From contig NZ_LGDE01000447.1 in the NCBI RefSeq assembly GCF_001279725.1, forward strand, positions 62,001 to 126,000: a stretch of 64,000 nt of DNA, written 5' to 3'. Position numbers and translations under genes: made by a program. This DNA is from Streptomyces sp. WM4235. Lineage in GTDB: Bacteria; Actinomycetota; Actinomycetes; Streptomycetales; Streptomycetaceae. The notes beneath the pieces are model-generated. The model worked only from the letters and a program-made list of their open reading frames with translations. It did not search any database and was not told the DNA's origin. This document shows, piece after piece, positions 10,535-18,386 of this stretch. Each line of letters opens with the position of its first letter. Position 1 is the first letter of the stretch.

Positions 10535-10566
10535 CCGCCCCCGAACGCCGAAGCGTCCGGGGGCGG
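10535..10566 (-). terminator. Hairpin after pfkA
   Basis: The stem CCGCCCCCG-a-ACGC / GCGT-c-CGGGGGCGG has a short CGAA loop. It lies 25 bases past the pfkA stop on the minus strand and ends pfkA transcription before the CtaG-like gene. Confidence 0.65.
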
Positions 10567-10590
10567 TGTCGTGTCAGAAGGGGGGAAACA

Positions 10591-11619
10591 TCACAGAACG
10601 GTCTCCGCCTCTTCATAGCGCTCGGCCGGGACCGTCTTGAGGGTCTGCACGGCGTCCGCGAGCGGCACCATCACGATGTCGGTGCCGCGCAGCGCGGTCA
10701 GCATGCCGAACTCGCCCCGGTGCGCGGCCTCCACCGCGTGCCAACCGAAGCGGGTGGCGAGGACCCGGTCGTACGCGGTGGGCGTGCCGCCGCGCTGGAC
10801 GTGGCCCAGGATCACCGGTCGGGCCTCCTTGCCGAGGCGCTCCTCCAACTCCACGGCCAGCCGGTTGCCGATCCCGGCGAACCGCTCGTGGCCGTAGATG
10901 TCGGTGCCACCGGCCTCGACGGCCATCGAGCCGCCCTCTACGGGCTTCGCGCCCTCGGCGACCACGACGATCGCGAACCGCTTGCCGGCGGAGAACCGCT
11001 CGCCGACGATCGCGGTCAGCTCGTCGATGTCGAAGGGGCGCTCCGGGACGACGATCGCGTGGGCGCCGGCCGCCATGCCCGAGTGCAGGGCGATCCATCC
11101 GGTGTGCCGGCCCATGACCTCGACGACCATCACGCGCTGGTGGGACTCGGCGGTGGTCTTCAGCCGGTCCAGGGCCTCGGTGGCCACGCCGACGGCGGTG
11201 TCGAAGCCGAAGGTGACGTCGGTCGACGCGATGTCGTTGTCGATGGTCTTCGGGACGCCGACGATCGGCAGGCCGCCCTGCGACAGCAGGTTCGCGGCCT
11301 TCAGGGTGCCCTCGCCGCCGATCGGGATGACGGCGTCCAGGCCGAGGTCCGCGAGGTGACCGCGCGCCCGCTCCACGCCGTCGCGCAGGTGCGCGGGCTG
11401 GACCCGGGAGGAGCCGAGGATCGTGCCGCCGCGCGCCAGGATGCCGCTCACGGCGTCGAGGTCGAGCTTGCGGTAGTCGCACTCCAGGAGGCCGCGCCAG
11501 CCGTCGAGGAAGCCGATCACCTCGTCGCCGTGGTCGACGACGGCGCGGTGCACGACGGAGCGGATGACGGCATTGAGGCCGGGGCAGTCGCCTCCGGAAG
11601 TGAGCACACCAATGCGCAT
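10591..11619 (-). CDS. pfkA: ATP-dependent 6-phosphofructokinase
   Basis: A 342-aa glycolytic enzyme that phosphorylates fructose 6-phosphate. It has the nucleotide-binding TSGGDCPGLNAVIR near the N-terminus, GGEGTLKAA, the catalytic region TIDNDIASTDVTFGFDTAV (PKTIDND motif) and the substrate-binding VEVMGRHTGW. The ATG at 11619 gives the standard MRIGVLTSGGD start. An upstream in-frame ATG or GTG would add 14 atypical residues. Actinobacterial Pfks of this group can use ATP or PPi. The Gly in GGEGT favours ATP use (family knowledge, not tested). Confidence 0.95.
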   Translation of the reverse strand: MRIGVLTSGGDCPGLNAVIRSVVHRAVVDHGDEVIGFLDGWRGLLECDYRKLDLDAVSGILARGGTILGSSRVQPAHLRDGVERARGHLADLGLDAVIPIGGEGTLKAANLLSQGGLPIVGVPKTIDNDIASTDVTFGFDTAVGVATEALDRLKTTAESHQRVMVVEVMGRHTGWIALHSGMAAGAHAIVVPERPFDIDELTAIVGERFSAGKRFAIVVVAEGAKPVEGGSMAVEAGGTDIYGHERFAGIGNRLAVELEERLGKEARPVILGHVQRGGTPTAYDRVLATRFGWHAVEAAHRGEFGMLTALRGTDIVMVPLADAVQTLKTVPAERYEEAETVL

Positions 11620-11758
11620 GGCAGGAAGAACCTTTGCAACGTGGGCCGACGACCGGACCACGTCGTCCGGTTGGAACTACCTGTCACCCTACAAGCGGAT
11701 CCCCGATGGACTGAACCATCCTCCACATGCTGGGCGGACCCGCGGTACGAACGCACGT

Positions 11759-11788
11759 CGGCCCGGACCCCCTGGGGAATCCGGGCCG
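11759..11788 (-). terminator. Hairpin after murT-gatD
   Basis: CGGCCCGGA / TCCGGGCCG form a perfect 9-bp stem with a 12-nt loop about 20 bases past the gatD stop on the minus strand. This suits termination of the murT-gatD operon. Confidence 0.6.
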
Positions 11789-11808
11789 TACGGGACGTGG
11801 CGCGCGGG

Positions 11809-12537
11809 TTACGCGGGCTGCGTGGCCGCCGCGATGCGCTCGTTGCGCAGCGCCTCGTACCAGCGGTCGTCTATGGCCGGCAGCGCGTTCACGTCGAGGG
11901 CCAGCTTGAGCAGCAGGTCCGCGATCAGCGGGTTGCGGGCCATCACGGGGCCGTGCATGTACGTGCCGAAGACGGTGTCGTTGTACGCGCCCTCCGTGCC
12001 GTCCCCGGAGCCGTTGCCGCGACCCAGCCGGGTGCGGGCGAAGGGCTTGGCGGAGGGGCCGAGGTGGGTGACGCCCTGGTGGTTCTCGAAGCCCGTCAGC
12101 GGGGGCAGACCCAGCCGCGGGTCGATGTCCGCGAGGACGTCGCCGACGCACCGCTCGCCCTCGCCGCGCACGGTGACCACGTCCAGCAGACCGAGGCCCT
12201 GCTGGCGCTCGCCCATGTCGTTGACGAACTCGGTGCCGAGGATCTGGTACCCGGCGCAGACCGAGAAGACGATCGCCCCGTTCGAGACGGCGCGCTCCAG
12301 ACCGCCGTCGCGCACCAGGCGCTCCGCGGCCAGTCGCTGCGGGCGGTCCTCACCGCCGCCGATCAGGTAGATGTCGCCCGAGGTGGGGATGGGCTGGTCG
12401 CTGCGCACGTCCACGCGCTGCACGTCCAGGCCGCGCTGGCGCGCCCGGCGCTCCACCACGAGGGCGTTGCCCTGGTCTCCGTACGTGCTGAGCAGGTCGG
12501 GGTAGACCCAGACCAGACGCAGGCTGTTGTCGCTCAT
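11809..12537 (-). CDS. gatD: Lipid II isoglutaminyl synthase, glutamine amidotransferase subunit GatD
   Basis: A 242-aa CobB/CobQ-like glutamine amidotransferase with the nucleophile Cys94 in FSVCAGYQILG and the His of the dyad in FGTYMHGPVMARNP. With MurT it amidates the D-glutamate of lipid II to D-isoglutamine on the cytoplasmic face of the membrane (known for the Staphylococcus/Streptococcus enzymes). It follows murT by 20 bases in the same operon. ATG 12537 gives MSDNSLRLVWVYPDLLSTYGDQGN, the usual start. Confidence 0.93.
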   Translation of the reverse strand: MSDNSLRLVWVYPDLLSTYGDQGNALVVERRARQRGLDVQRVDVRSDQPIPTSGDIYLIGGGEDRPQRLAAERLVRDGGLERAVSNGAIVFSVCAGYQILGTEFVNDMGERQQGLGLLDVVTVRGEGERCVGDVLADIDPRLGLPPLTGFENHQGVTHLGPSAKPFARTRLGRGNGSGDGTEGAYNDTVFGTYMHGPVMARNPLIADLLLKLALDVNALPAIDDRWYEALRNERIAAATQPA

Positions 12538-12557
12538 GCTCTTGTCCTCTGTGGGTA

Positions 12558-13796
12558 CTAGTTGCCGACGCGGCGGCGCACGTCCTGGAAGGCGGTGTAG
12601 TTGGCGATCAGCTCGATCTGTCCGGGCGGAGCCAACTGGACGGCCTCGTCGAGGGTCTCGCAGACACGGAAGTCCAGGCCCGCGACCTCCAGGCGGACCG
12701 CGAGGTCCAGCTTGCGGTCGCCGATCACGAAGATCGGGTGACCGGCCAGCCGGGGGTAGTCGACGTCCCACAGCCAGGAGGTGTCGGTGCCGTCGGCGCC
12801 GCGCGCGTTCACCGACAGGATCACCGGGGTGGGCGGCGGGTCGATCAGCGAGAACGTCTCCAGCCAGCCCGCCGGGTTCTTGGCGAGCAGCAGCCGCAGC
12901 TCGCGGCCCATGAAGTTGACCACGTCGTAGCGGCCGGCCACGGCCTGCACCTGGTACATCCGCTCCAGCGCGACCTGCGGCGGGACGCCGAACACGGCGG
13001 CCACGGCGGCCGAGGTGGCGGCGTTCGCCTTGTTGGCGCGGCCGGGCAGCTGGAGGTGGATCGGCCAGGCGCTGCCGTGCGGGTCGAGCACGTGGTCACC
13101 GGAGAGCACCCAGCTCGGGGTGGGACGCCGGAAACCGCACTCGCCGCAGAACCAGTCGTCGCCCGGGCGCTGCATGACGCCACCGCAGGAGGGGCACGAC
13201 CAGGCGTCGTCCTTCCACTCCTGGCCGGCGGCCACCCACACGACGTTCTGCGAGGACGAGGCCGACCACACGATCAGCGGGTCGTCGCAGTTCGCCACGA
13301 TGACGGCCTTGGAGCCCGAGAGCCCCTCGCGCCACTTCTCCGCGAGCATGCGGGTCTCGGCGGCGCGGTCCAGCTGGTCGCGGGAGAGGTTCAGCAGGGC
13401 GATCACCTTGGGCGTGACGTCCCGGGCCACTCCGGCCAGGTACTTCTCGTCGACCTCGATGACGCCGTACTTGGCGTCCGAGCCGCCGGCGAGCGCCGAG
13501 GTGATGCCGGCCGGCATGTTCGCGCCGAGCGCGTTCGAGACGACCGGACCGCTGGCCCGCAGGGCCTCCGCGATCAGTCGGGTCGTCGTGGTCTTGCCGT
13601 TCGTCGCGGAGACGAGGACGACATCGAGATGCTGCGCCAGCGCGCCGAGGAGATCGGGGTCGAGCCTGAGTGCGACCTTGCCACCGATCACCGATCCGCT
13701 TCCGCGTCCCGCGGCCCGCGACACCGCCGCCGCGGCCTTGCCCGCCGTCACGGCCAGCTTGGCCCGCGGCGAAAGCGGCTCCGTGTTGCCTGCCAT
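12558..13796 (-). CDS. murT: Lipid II isoglutaminyl synthase, Mur-ligase-like subunit MurT
   Basis: A 412-aa Mur-ligase homologue. The ATP-binding loop is ATNGKTTTTR (about 64-73), and a four-cysteine zinc ribbon typical of MurT lies near 200-225 (CPSCGG...CGECG). It ends in the DUF1727 C-terminal domain. It activates the lipid II carboxylate for amidation with ammonia from GatD. ATG 13796 has AAGGAGG ten bases upstream; longer in-frame extensions run antisense into the divergent def gene and are rejected. Confidence 0.94.
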   Translation of the reverse strand: MAGNTEPLSPRAKLAVTAGKAAAAVSRAAGRGSGSVIGGKVALRLDPDLLGALAQHLDVVLVSATNGKTTTTRLIAEALRASGPVVSNALGANMPAGITSALAGGSDAKYGVIEVDEKYLAGVARDVTPKVIALLNLSRDQLDRAAETRMLAEKWREGLSGSKAVIVANCDDPLIVWSASSSQNVVWVAAGQEWKDDAWSCPSCGGVMQRPGDDWFCGECGFRRPTPSWVLSGDHVLDPHGSAWPIHLQLPGRANKANAATSAAVAAVFGVPPQVALERMYQVQAVAGRYDVVNFMGRELRLLLAKNPAGWLETFSLIDPPPTPVILSVNARGADGTDTSWLWDVDYPRLAGHPIFVIGDRKLDLAVRLEVAGLDFRVCETLDEAVQLAPPGQIELIANYTAFQDVRRRVGN

Positions 13797-13919
13797 CGTC
13801 CCTTGTCCTCCTTGCGTCGGTCGGCCCCAGCCTATCCAGTACCTGCCGGAGCCTTGACCGCGGCGCCCCCGAGACGTCGCGGATCTCCTCATATGTTCGC
13901 CCGTCGTACCCTTACCGCC

Positions 13920-14519
13920 ATGCGACAGCGCCCCATTCCCGGCACCACCGGACACGTCCGCCCCATGAGCCTGCTGGGCGATCCGGTGCTCCACTCGGCC
14001 TGCGCGGAGGTCACCGAATTCGGGCCGCCGCTCCACCGGCTGATCGAGGACATGTTCGCGACGATGTACGCCGCCGAGGGCGTCGGCCTGGCCGCCAACC
14101 AGATCGGCGTGGGCCGGCGGGTGTTCGTGTACGACTGCCCCGACGACGAGGACGTCCGCCACGTCGGGCACATCGTCAACCCGCGGCTGGTCACGGCCGA
14201 CGGGGACGGGTTCCGCGGCCCCGAGGGCTGCCTCTCGCTGCCCGGCCTGGAGGCCGGCACGGTCCGCTTCGACCGCGCGGTCGTCGAGGGGTTCACCTCC
14301 GACGGCGCGCCCCTTCGGGTCGAGGGGACCGGGTTCTTCGCGCGCTGCCTCCAGCACGAGTGCGACCACCTCGACGGCACGGTCTACGCGGCCCGGGTCA
14401 CCGGGTGGCGCCGAACCAGGCTGCTGCGGGCGATCCGCCGTACGCCGTGGGGCGCGCGGGGAATCGCCCGGCTGGGCGAGCGGAGCCGACCCGCGGACGC
14501 GGGCGAGGGCCGGGGGTAG
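13920..14519 (+). CDS. def: Peptide deformylase
   Basis: A 199-aa Fe/Zn enzyme that removes the N-formyl group from new proteins. All three motifs are present: GVGLAANQIG (54-63), EGCLSLPG with metal ligand Cys104, and QHECDHLDG with ligands His146 and His150 and catalytic Glu147. I chose ATG 13920; ATG 13893 is in frame too. Neither has a ribosome site, but TACCCT (13907-13912) seven bases before the 13920 ATG looks like a -10 box, so a leaderless transcript is likely (inference). The C-terminus has an Arg-rich tail. Confidence 0.93.
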   Translation: MRQRPIPGTTGHVRPMSLLGDPVLHSACAEVTEFGPPLHRLIEDMFATMYAAEGVGLAANQIGVGRRVFVYDCPDDEDVRHVGHIVNPRLVTADGDGFRGPEGCLSLPGLEAGTVRFDRAVVEGFTSDGAPLRVEGTGFFARCLQHECDHLDGTVYAARVTGWRRTRLLRAIRRTPWGARGIARLGERSRPADAGEGRG

Positions 14520-14555
14520 GCCCGGGTCGGTCCGGTCGGCGGCCCGCCCGGCCGG

Positions 14556-15200
14556 TCAGAAGCCGGGGCCGTCCGCCCGGTTGCCGGCGGTCGCCAGCCG
14601 GCCCCACAGGAGGTCGGTGAGGGCCGTGACCAACTCCGCCCGTTCGCAGGGGCGTTCGCCGAGCCACCAGTCCCCGGCGGCGTGCATCATGCCGACGATG
14701 CCGTGGCCCCAGACCCGGGCGAGGCGCTCGCCGCCGGGGCCGAGGTCGACGCGTTCGCCGATGACCTGGGCCAGTTCCTCGCCCAGCCGGCGCAGCAGGG
14801 GGGCCGAGTGGAGGCCGACGTCGAAGCCGCGCTCGGCGGTGTGCGAGTCCTCGGCGGGGTGCATCAGGAAGCGGTACACCTGAGGGCGGGCCTCGATCGC
14901 GACGAGGTAGGTGTCCAGGGTGGCCTCGACCCGGCGGCGGCGCTCGGCCGGGGCGTCGAGCGCGGCCCGCAGTGAGTCGAGCAGCGCGTCGGTGTGCCGG
15001 ACGGCGAGGGCCTGGTAGAGCCCCGCCTTGTCGCCGAAGTGCCGGTACAGGATGGGCTTGGTGATGCCCGCCTCGGCCGCGATGGCGTTCATGGAGGCCT
15101 TCGGGCCGTCCCTGAGCACGACCCGGTCGGCGGCTTCGAGCAACTCCCGGCGCCGGCGTTCGGCCGCTCCCGGTTCGCCGGCCTGCTGAGTGGTCTCCAT
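14556..15200 (-). CDS. TetR-family repressor, divergent from an acyl-CoA dehydrogenase
   Basis: A 214-aa TetR protein. The N-terminal helix-turn-helix is ILYRHFGDKAGLYQAL after AIAAEAGITKP; the C-terminal ligand domain includes the WGHGIVGMMHAAGDWWL helix. ATG 15200 has GGGGAGAG upstream. It is divergent from an acyl-CoA dehydrogenase gene. The shared region holds two TTACC...GGTAA palindromes, which are its likely operators. By analogy with other TetR/acyl-CoA dehydrogenase pairs it probably senses an acyl-CoA (inference). Confidence 0.9.
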   Translation of the reverse strand: METTQQAGEPGAAERRRRELLEAADRVVLRDGPKASMNAIAAEAGITKPILYRHFGDKAGLYQALAVRHTDALLDSLRAALDAPAERRRRVEATLDTYLVAIEARPQVYRFLMHPAEDSHTAERGFDVGLHSAPLLRRLGEELAQVIGERVDLGPGGERLARVWGHGIVGMMHAAGDWWLGERPCERAELVTALTDLLWGRLATAGNRADGPGF

Positions 15201-15311
15201 GACGTGTTTCTCTCCCCGCCCTTGCGATGTGCGTGACGCCCACGCAACGTAACACCCCACACGCCCCGTCGATCGACTCGACGGCCGCCCTCCGGGCCGA
15301 ACGGGCCCCGC

Positions 15312-15372
15312 TTGACACTGCTTACCCGTCGGTAACAGACTGTGGCCCTCGATGTGGTTACCGCTGGTAACC
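15312..15372. promoter_or_regulatory. Promoter with twin TetR-type operators
   Basis: A perfect -35 TTGACA lies at 15312-15317. TTACC-CGTC-GGTAA (15322-15335) sits just after it in the spacer, and a second, perfect 17-bp site GGTTACC-GCT-GGTAACC lies at 15356-15372. Both contain the same TTACC/GGTAA arms. Their position between the divergent tetR and acyl-CoA dehydrogenase genes suggests repression of both genes by the TetR protein. Confidence 0.72.
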
Positions 15373-15417
15373 ACCCGGGGTGGGCAACCGTACGTGCATG
15401 AGACAGCTGGAGGGGAC

Positions 15418-16647
15418 ATGGCGGAGTTCACCATGGAGCTCAACGACGACCAGAAGCAGGTCCGGGACTGGATCCACGGCTTCGCCGCCGACGTGATCCG
15501 GCCCGCCGCCGCGGAATGGGACGAGCGCGAAGAGACTCCGTGGCCCGTCATCCAGGAGGCCGCCAAGCTCGGCATCTACTCCGTCGACTTCTACGCGCAG
15601 CAGTTCTTCGACCCCACCGGCCTCGGCATCCCGATGGCCATGGAAGAGCTCTTCTGGGGTGACGCGGGCATCGCGCTGTCCATCGTCGGCACCGGCCTCG
15701 CCGCCATCGGCGTCGTCGCCAACGGCACCGAGGAGCAGATCGGCACCTGGATCCCGCAGATGTACGGCGACCAGAACGACGTGAAGGTCGCGGCCTTCTG
15801 CTCCTCCGAACCGGACGCGGGATCGGACGTCGGGGCGATGCGCACCCGCGCGGTCTACGACGAGGCGAAGGACGAGTGGGTGCTCAACGGCACCAAGACC
15901 TGGGCGACCAACGGCGGCATCGCCAACGTCCACATCGTCGTCGCCGTGGTCGACCCCGAGCTCGGCACCAAGGGGCACGCCTCCTTCATCGTGCCGCCGA
16001 ACACCCCCGGCCTGTCACAGGGCCAGAAGTTCAAGAAGCACGGCATCCGCGCCTCGCACACCGCCGAGGTGGTGTTGGAGGACTGCCGCGTCCCGGGATC
16101 CTGCCTCCTCGGCGGCAAGGAGAAGCTCGACGAGCGGCTCGCCCGTGCCCGCGAGCGGGCCAGGGCCGGCGGCGGCGAGCGCGTGAAGAACGCCGCCATG
16201 GCCACCTTCGAGGCCTCCCGCCCGGCGGTGGGCGCGATGGCCGTGGGCACGGCCCGCGCGGCCTACGAAGTGGCCCTGGACTACGCCAAGACCCGGACCC
16301 AGTTCGGTCGGCCGATCATCGACAACCAGGGCGTGGCCTTCCAACTCGCCGACATGCGGACGCAGATCGACGCGGCCCGGCTGATGGTGTGGCGGGCCTC
16401 CTGGATGGCGACAGCGGGCAAGCCCTTCACCGCCGCGGAGGGGTCCATGTCGAAGCTGTTCGCGAGCGAGGTCGCCAAGAAGGTCACCGCCCAGGCGGTC
16501 CAGATCCTCGGCGGCAACGGGTTCACCCGCGAATACCCGGTGGAGCGCATGCACCGGGACAGCGCGATCTACACGATTTTCGAGGGCACGAGCGAGATCC
16601 AGCGCCTGGTGATCGCCCGCACGATCTCGGGGATGCCGATCCGCTAG
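15418..16647 (+). CDS. Acyl-CoA dehydrogenase
   Basis: A 409-aa FAD enzyme of fatty-acid or related acyl-CoA oxidation. The N-terminal helical domain begins MELNDDQKQVRDWIHGFAADVIRPAAAEWDE; the middle beta-domain has AFCSSEPDAGSDVGAMRTRA and LNGTKTWATNGG; the C-terminus has the FAD/dimer helix QILGGNGFTREYPVERMHRDS and the catalytic-base region YTIFEGTSEIQRLVIAR. ATG 15418 has GGAGGGG upstream; a longer frame starting at 15352 would include the operator and is rejected. Expression is probably controlled by the divergent TetR protein. Confidence 0.94.
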   Translation: MAEFTMELNDDQKQVRDWIHGFAADVIRPAAAEWDEREETPWPVIQEAAKLGIYSVDFYAQQFFDPTGLGIPMAMEELFWGDAGIALSIVGTGLAAIGVVANGTEEQIGTWIPQMYGDQNDVKVAAFCSSEPDAGSDVGAMRTRAVYDEAKDEWVLNGTKTWATNGGIANVHIVVAVVDPELGTKGHASFIVPPNTPGLSQGQKFKKHGIRASHTAEVVLEDCRVPGSCLLGGKEKLDERLARARERARAGGGERVKNAAMATFEASRPAVGAMAVGTARAAYEVALDYAKTRTQFGRPIIDNQGVAFQLADMRTQIDAARLMVWRASWMATAGKPFTAAEGSMSKLFASEVAKKVTAQAVQILGGNGFTREYPVERMHRDSAIYTIFEGTSEIQRLVIARTISGMPIR

Positions 16648-16687
16648 GTCGGCTCTCTCGTCCCAGCCGCCTCCCGTCACCGGGAAC

Positions 16688-16728
16688 GACCGTGCCCCGG
16701 CGTGCCCATGGCCCGCCGGGGCACGGTC
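16688..16728. terminator. Strong bidirectional terminator
   Basis: A perfect 15-bp stem GACCGTGCCCCGGCG / CGCCGGGGCACGGTC with an 11-nt loop lies between the convergent acyl-CoA dehydrogenase and the Pro/Gln-rich membrane protein gene. Confidence 0.85.
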
Positions 16729-16746
16729 ATGTCGATCGGACGCCGG

Positions 16747-17397
16747 TCAGCCCCCGGCAACGGCGATGACGATGAGCGTCGCGTAGGACAGCAGGGTCAG
16801 GGCCATCGGCACCGAGACGACCAGCGCCTGCGGACGCCGACGCAGCTGCCTGCCCGGGTCCAGCGGCGCGCGGAAGCCGCCCTGCGGGGCGGGGAGCTTG
16901 GCGAACGTCGACCGCGGGCCCAGGTTGCGCAGCACCGTGATCGGGGTGAGGAGCAGGGACATCGGCCCCCACCAGCCCTGCCAGAGCGTCTTCGCGGACA
17001 TGTCCCGGACGGTCGCGGTCCCGCAGTCACGGCAGAAGGGTCCCTGCACGCTCAGCGAGCGCATCATCAGGACCATGCCCTGGTGGCCCCGGACGGTCGC
17101 CTGCGCCGCCGGCTGGGCCCCGCACAGCCGGCAGCCGTGGCCGCCCTGCTGCGGTGCCTGGTGGCCCGGGTAGGGGGAGGGGGCGTCCTGTCCGGGCACG
17201 CCCGCGGCGAACGGGTTGCCGTGTCCCGCCGGCTGCGGCGCGCCGGCGCCGGGCTGCTGCTGCGCGTACGGGTTGCCGTGCCCCGCCGGCTGCTGCTGCG
17301 GCGGCTGCGCGTACGGGTTCCCGTGGCCGGGCGGCTGCGCGTACGGGTTGTGCTGGTGCTGCGGGACCGAGCCCTGCTGCGGTGGTGGAGTGGCCAC
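16747..17397 (-). CDS. Membrane protein with Pro/Gln/Tyr-rich repeat head and two CxxC motifs
   Basis: A 216-aa protein of unknown function. Residues about 1-80 are low complexity with repeats of GHGNPYAQ(P/Q) and GHGNPFA. Two zinc-ribbon-like knuckles follow (CRLCG and CRDCG), the second after MVLMMRSLSVQGPF. A hydrophobic stretch near MSLLLTPITVLRNLG and a terminal segment VVSVPMALTLLSYATLIVIAVAGG would anchor it in the membrane. The GTG start 17397 has AAGGGGA upstream. Similar proteins are widespread in Streptomyces; no function is known to me. Confidence 0.75.
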   Translation of the reverse strand: MATPPPQQGSVPQHQHNPYAQPPGHGNPYAQPPQQQPAGHGNPYAQQQPGAGAPQPAGHGNPFAAGVPGQDAPSPYPGHQAPQQGGHGCRLCGAQPAAQATVRGHQGMVLMMRSLSVQGPFCRDCGTATVRDMSAKTLWQGWWGPMSLLLTPITVLRNLGPRSTFAKLPAPQGGFRAPLDPGRQLRRRPQALVVSVPMALTLLSYATLIVIAVAGG

Positions 17398-17465
17398 TTT
17401 GGTCCCCTTGGAGGAGTCGGTTGGATCACCGGGCGCGGTGATCCAAGGCACCCTAACGGGATTCA

Positions 17466-17924
17466 TCATGTCCCCAACAACCGATCGAGGGCCCGGCCGA
17501 AGAGGAAGCGGCCCGCCGCCGCGACGAGCGGGTCGAAGGGGCGCCCCAGCCCGCGCAGGCTCAGTTCCTCGCGCCAGTGGACCTGCGCTCCGGAAGGGAA
17601 GTGGGGCCGAACCTCGATCTCCGCCCAGCCCCGGACCACCCGACCCTGTTTCACGAGGCGCACCAGCCCCGCGGCGGCCCCCGCCGGAGGCCTCCAGAGG
17701 GTGACTTCCATGGGGTCGTCGAATGTGAGCCTTCCCACGCCCGTCCGCGCCGTGAACAGCGTTCCGACGCGCGTCGGCGGCGCCGTCTCGACGGTCGTCC
17801 GGGTGAAGGGGACCTCTGCGCCGTGGCGCTCCCATTCCGTCAGCCGGAGCCAGGCCTCGGAGGGCGGGAGGGTCGTCGTGCGAACGAGCCGGATAGCGGG
17901 CATGAGCGCATCGTAATCGGGCAT
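17466..17924 (-). CDS. SRPBCC-family protein
   Basis: A 152-aa protein of the START-like SRPBCC fold. It opens with a strand IRLVRTTTLPPSEAWLRLTEWERHGAEVPFTRTTV and ends with the long helix RPFDPLVAAAGRFLFGRALDRLL, typical of polyketide-cyclase-like or dehydrase-like proteins. I take ATG 17924 (with AGGGTG close upstream); ATG 17903 is an alternative. It stands alone, about 70 bases upstream of the Pro/Gln-rich membrane protein gene on the same strand. The ligand is unknown. Confidence 0.78.
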   Translation of the reverse strand: MPDYDALMPAIRLVRTTTLPPSEAWLRLTEWERHGAEVPFTRTTVETAPPTRVGTLFTARTGVGRLTFDDPMEVTLWRPPAGAAAGLVRLVKQGRVVRGWAEIEVRPHFPSGAQVHWREELSLRGLGRPFDPLVAAAGRFLFGRALDRLLGT

Positions 17925-18059
17925 ACACACCCTGAACTGGACCCCCGATATGGGTTCCGTCCGGGGGCGGCGATCAGCAATACTCACCGCCACCGTGGAT
18001 CGCGGATTCGACCGGGTGACCACCGGCCCTCCCGCCCCACTCTGCGAGGAGATGCGCCG

Positions 18060-18245
18060 ATGTGCTCCCACCAGCCCCCCTGCCCGACCGCCGACAGCGC
18101 CGATCACGACGCCGCCCACACCGTGGCCTTCCACCCCGAACAGGGCTGGAGCCTGCTCTGCAACGGTGCCGTGGTCTTCGACGACACAGGTGAACTGCTC
18201 CCCGACGGCCGCACGGTGGAACCCCGCCGACCGGCCCTTGTCTGA
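18060..18245 (+). CDS. DUF5999-family small protein
   Basis: A 61-aa protein matching the Streptomyces DUF5999 pattern: MCSHQPPCPTADSADHDAAHTVAFHPEQGWSLLCNG, then VVFDDTGELLPDGR. Three Cys and several His could bind metal, but no role is known. GAGGAG is well placed before the ATG. A second small reading frame follows 13 bases downstream with its own strong ribosome site. Confidence 0.82.
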   Translation: MCSHQPPCPTADSADHDAAHTVAFHPEQGWSLLCNGAVVFDDTGELLPDGRTVEPRRPALV

Positions 18246-18258
18246 GCGAGGAGGCAGC

Positions 18259-18351
18259 ATGCGCCAGCAGCTGATCCGCAAGCCCGTCCCCAAGCCCGCA
18301 CCCCGAGACCTGGACCTCCGTACACCGTCGGGCAGACCCCTCCCGTACTGA
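18259..18351 (+). CDS. Possible 30-aa peptide gene
   Basis: The frame starts MRQQLIRKPVPKPAPRDLDL and ends in PSGRPLPY. It is preceded by a near-perfect AGGAGG seven bases from the ATG and follows the DUF5999 gene in what looks like one transcript. It has a basic N-terminal half and is Pro-rich. It is short enough that chance cannot be excluded; the main evidence is the ribosome site and spacing. Confidence 0.45.
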   Translation: MRQQLIRKPVPKPAPRDLDLRTPSGRPLPY

Positions 18352-18386
18352 CGGGAGCCCCGGAGACACGCGCCACCTGCTGAGGG

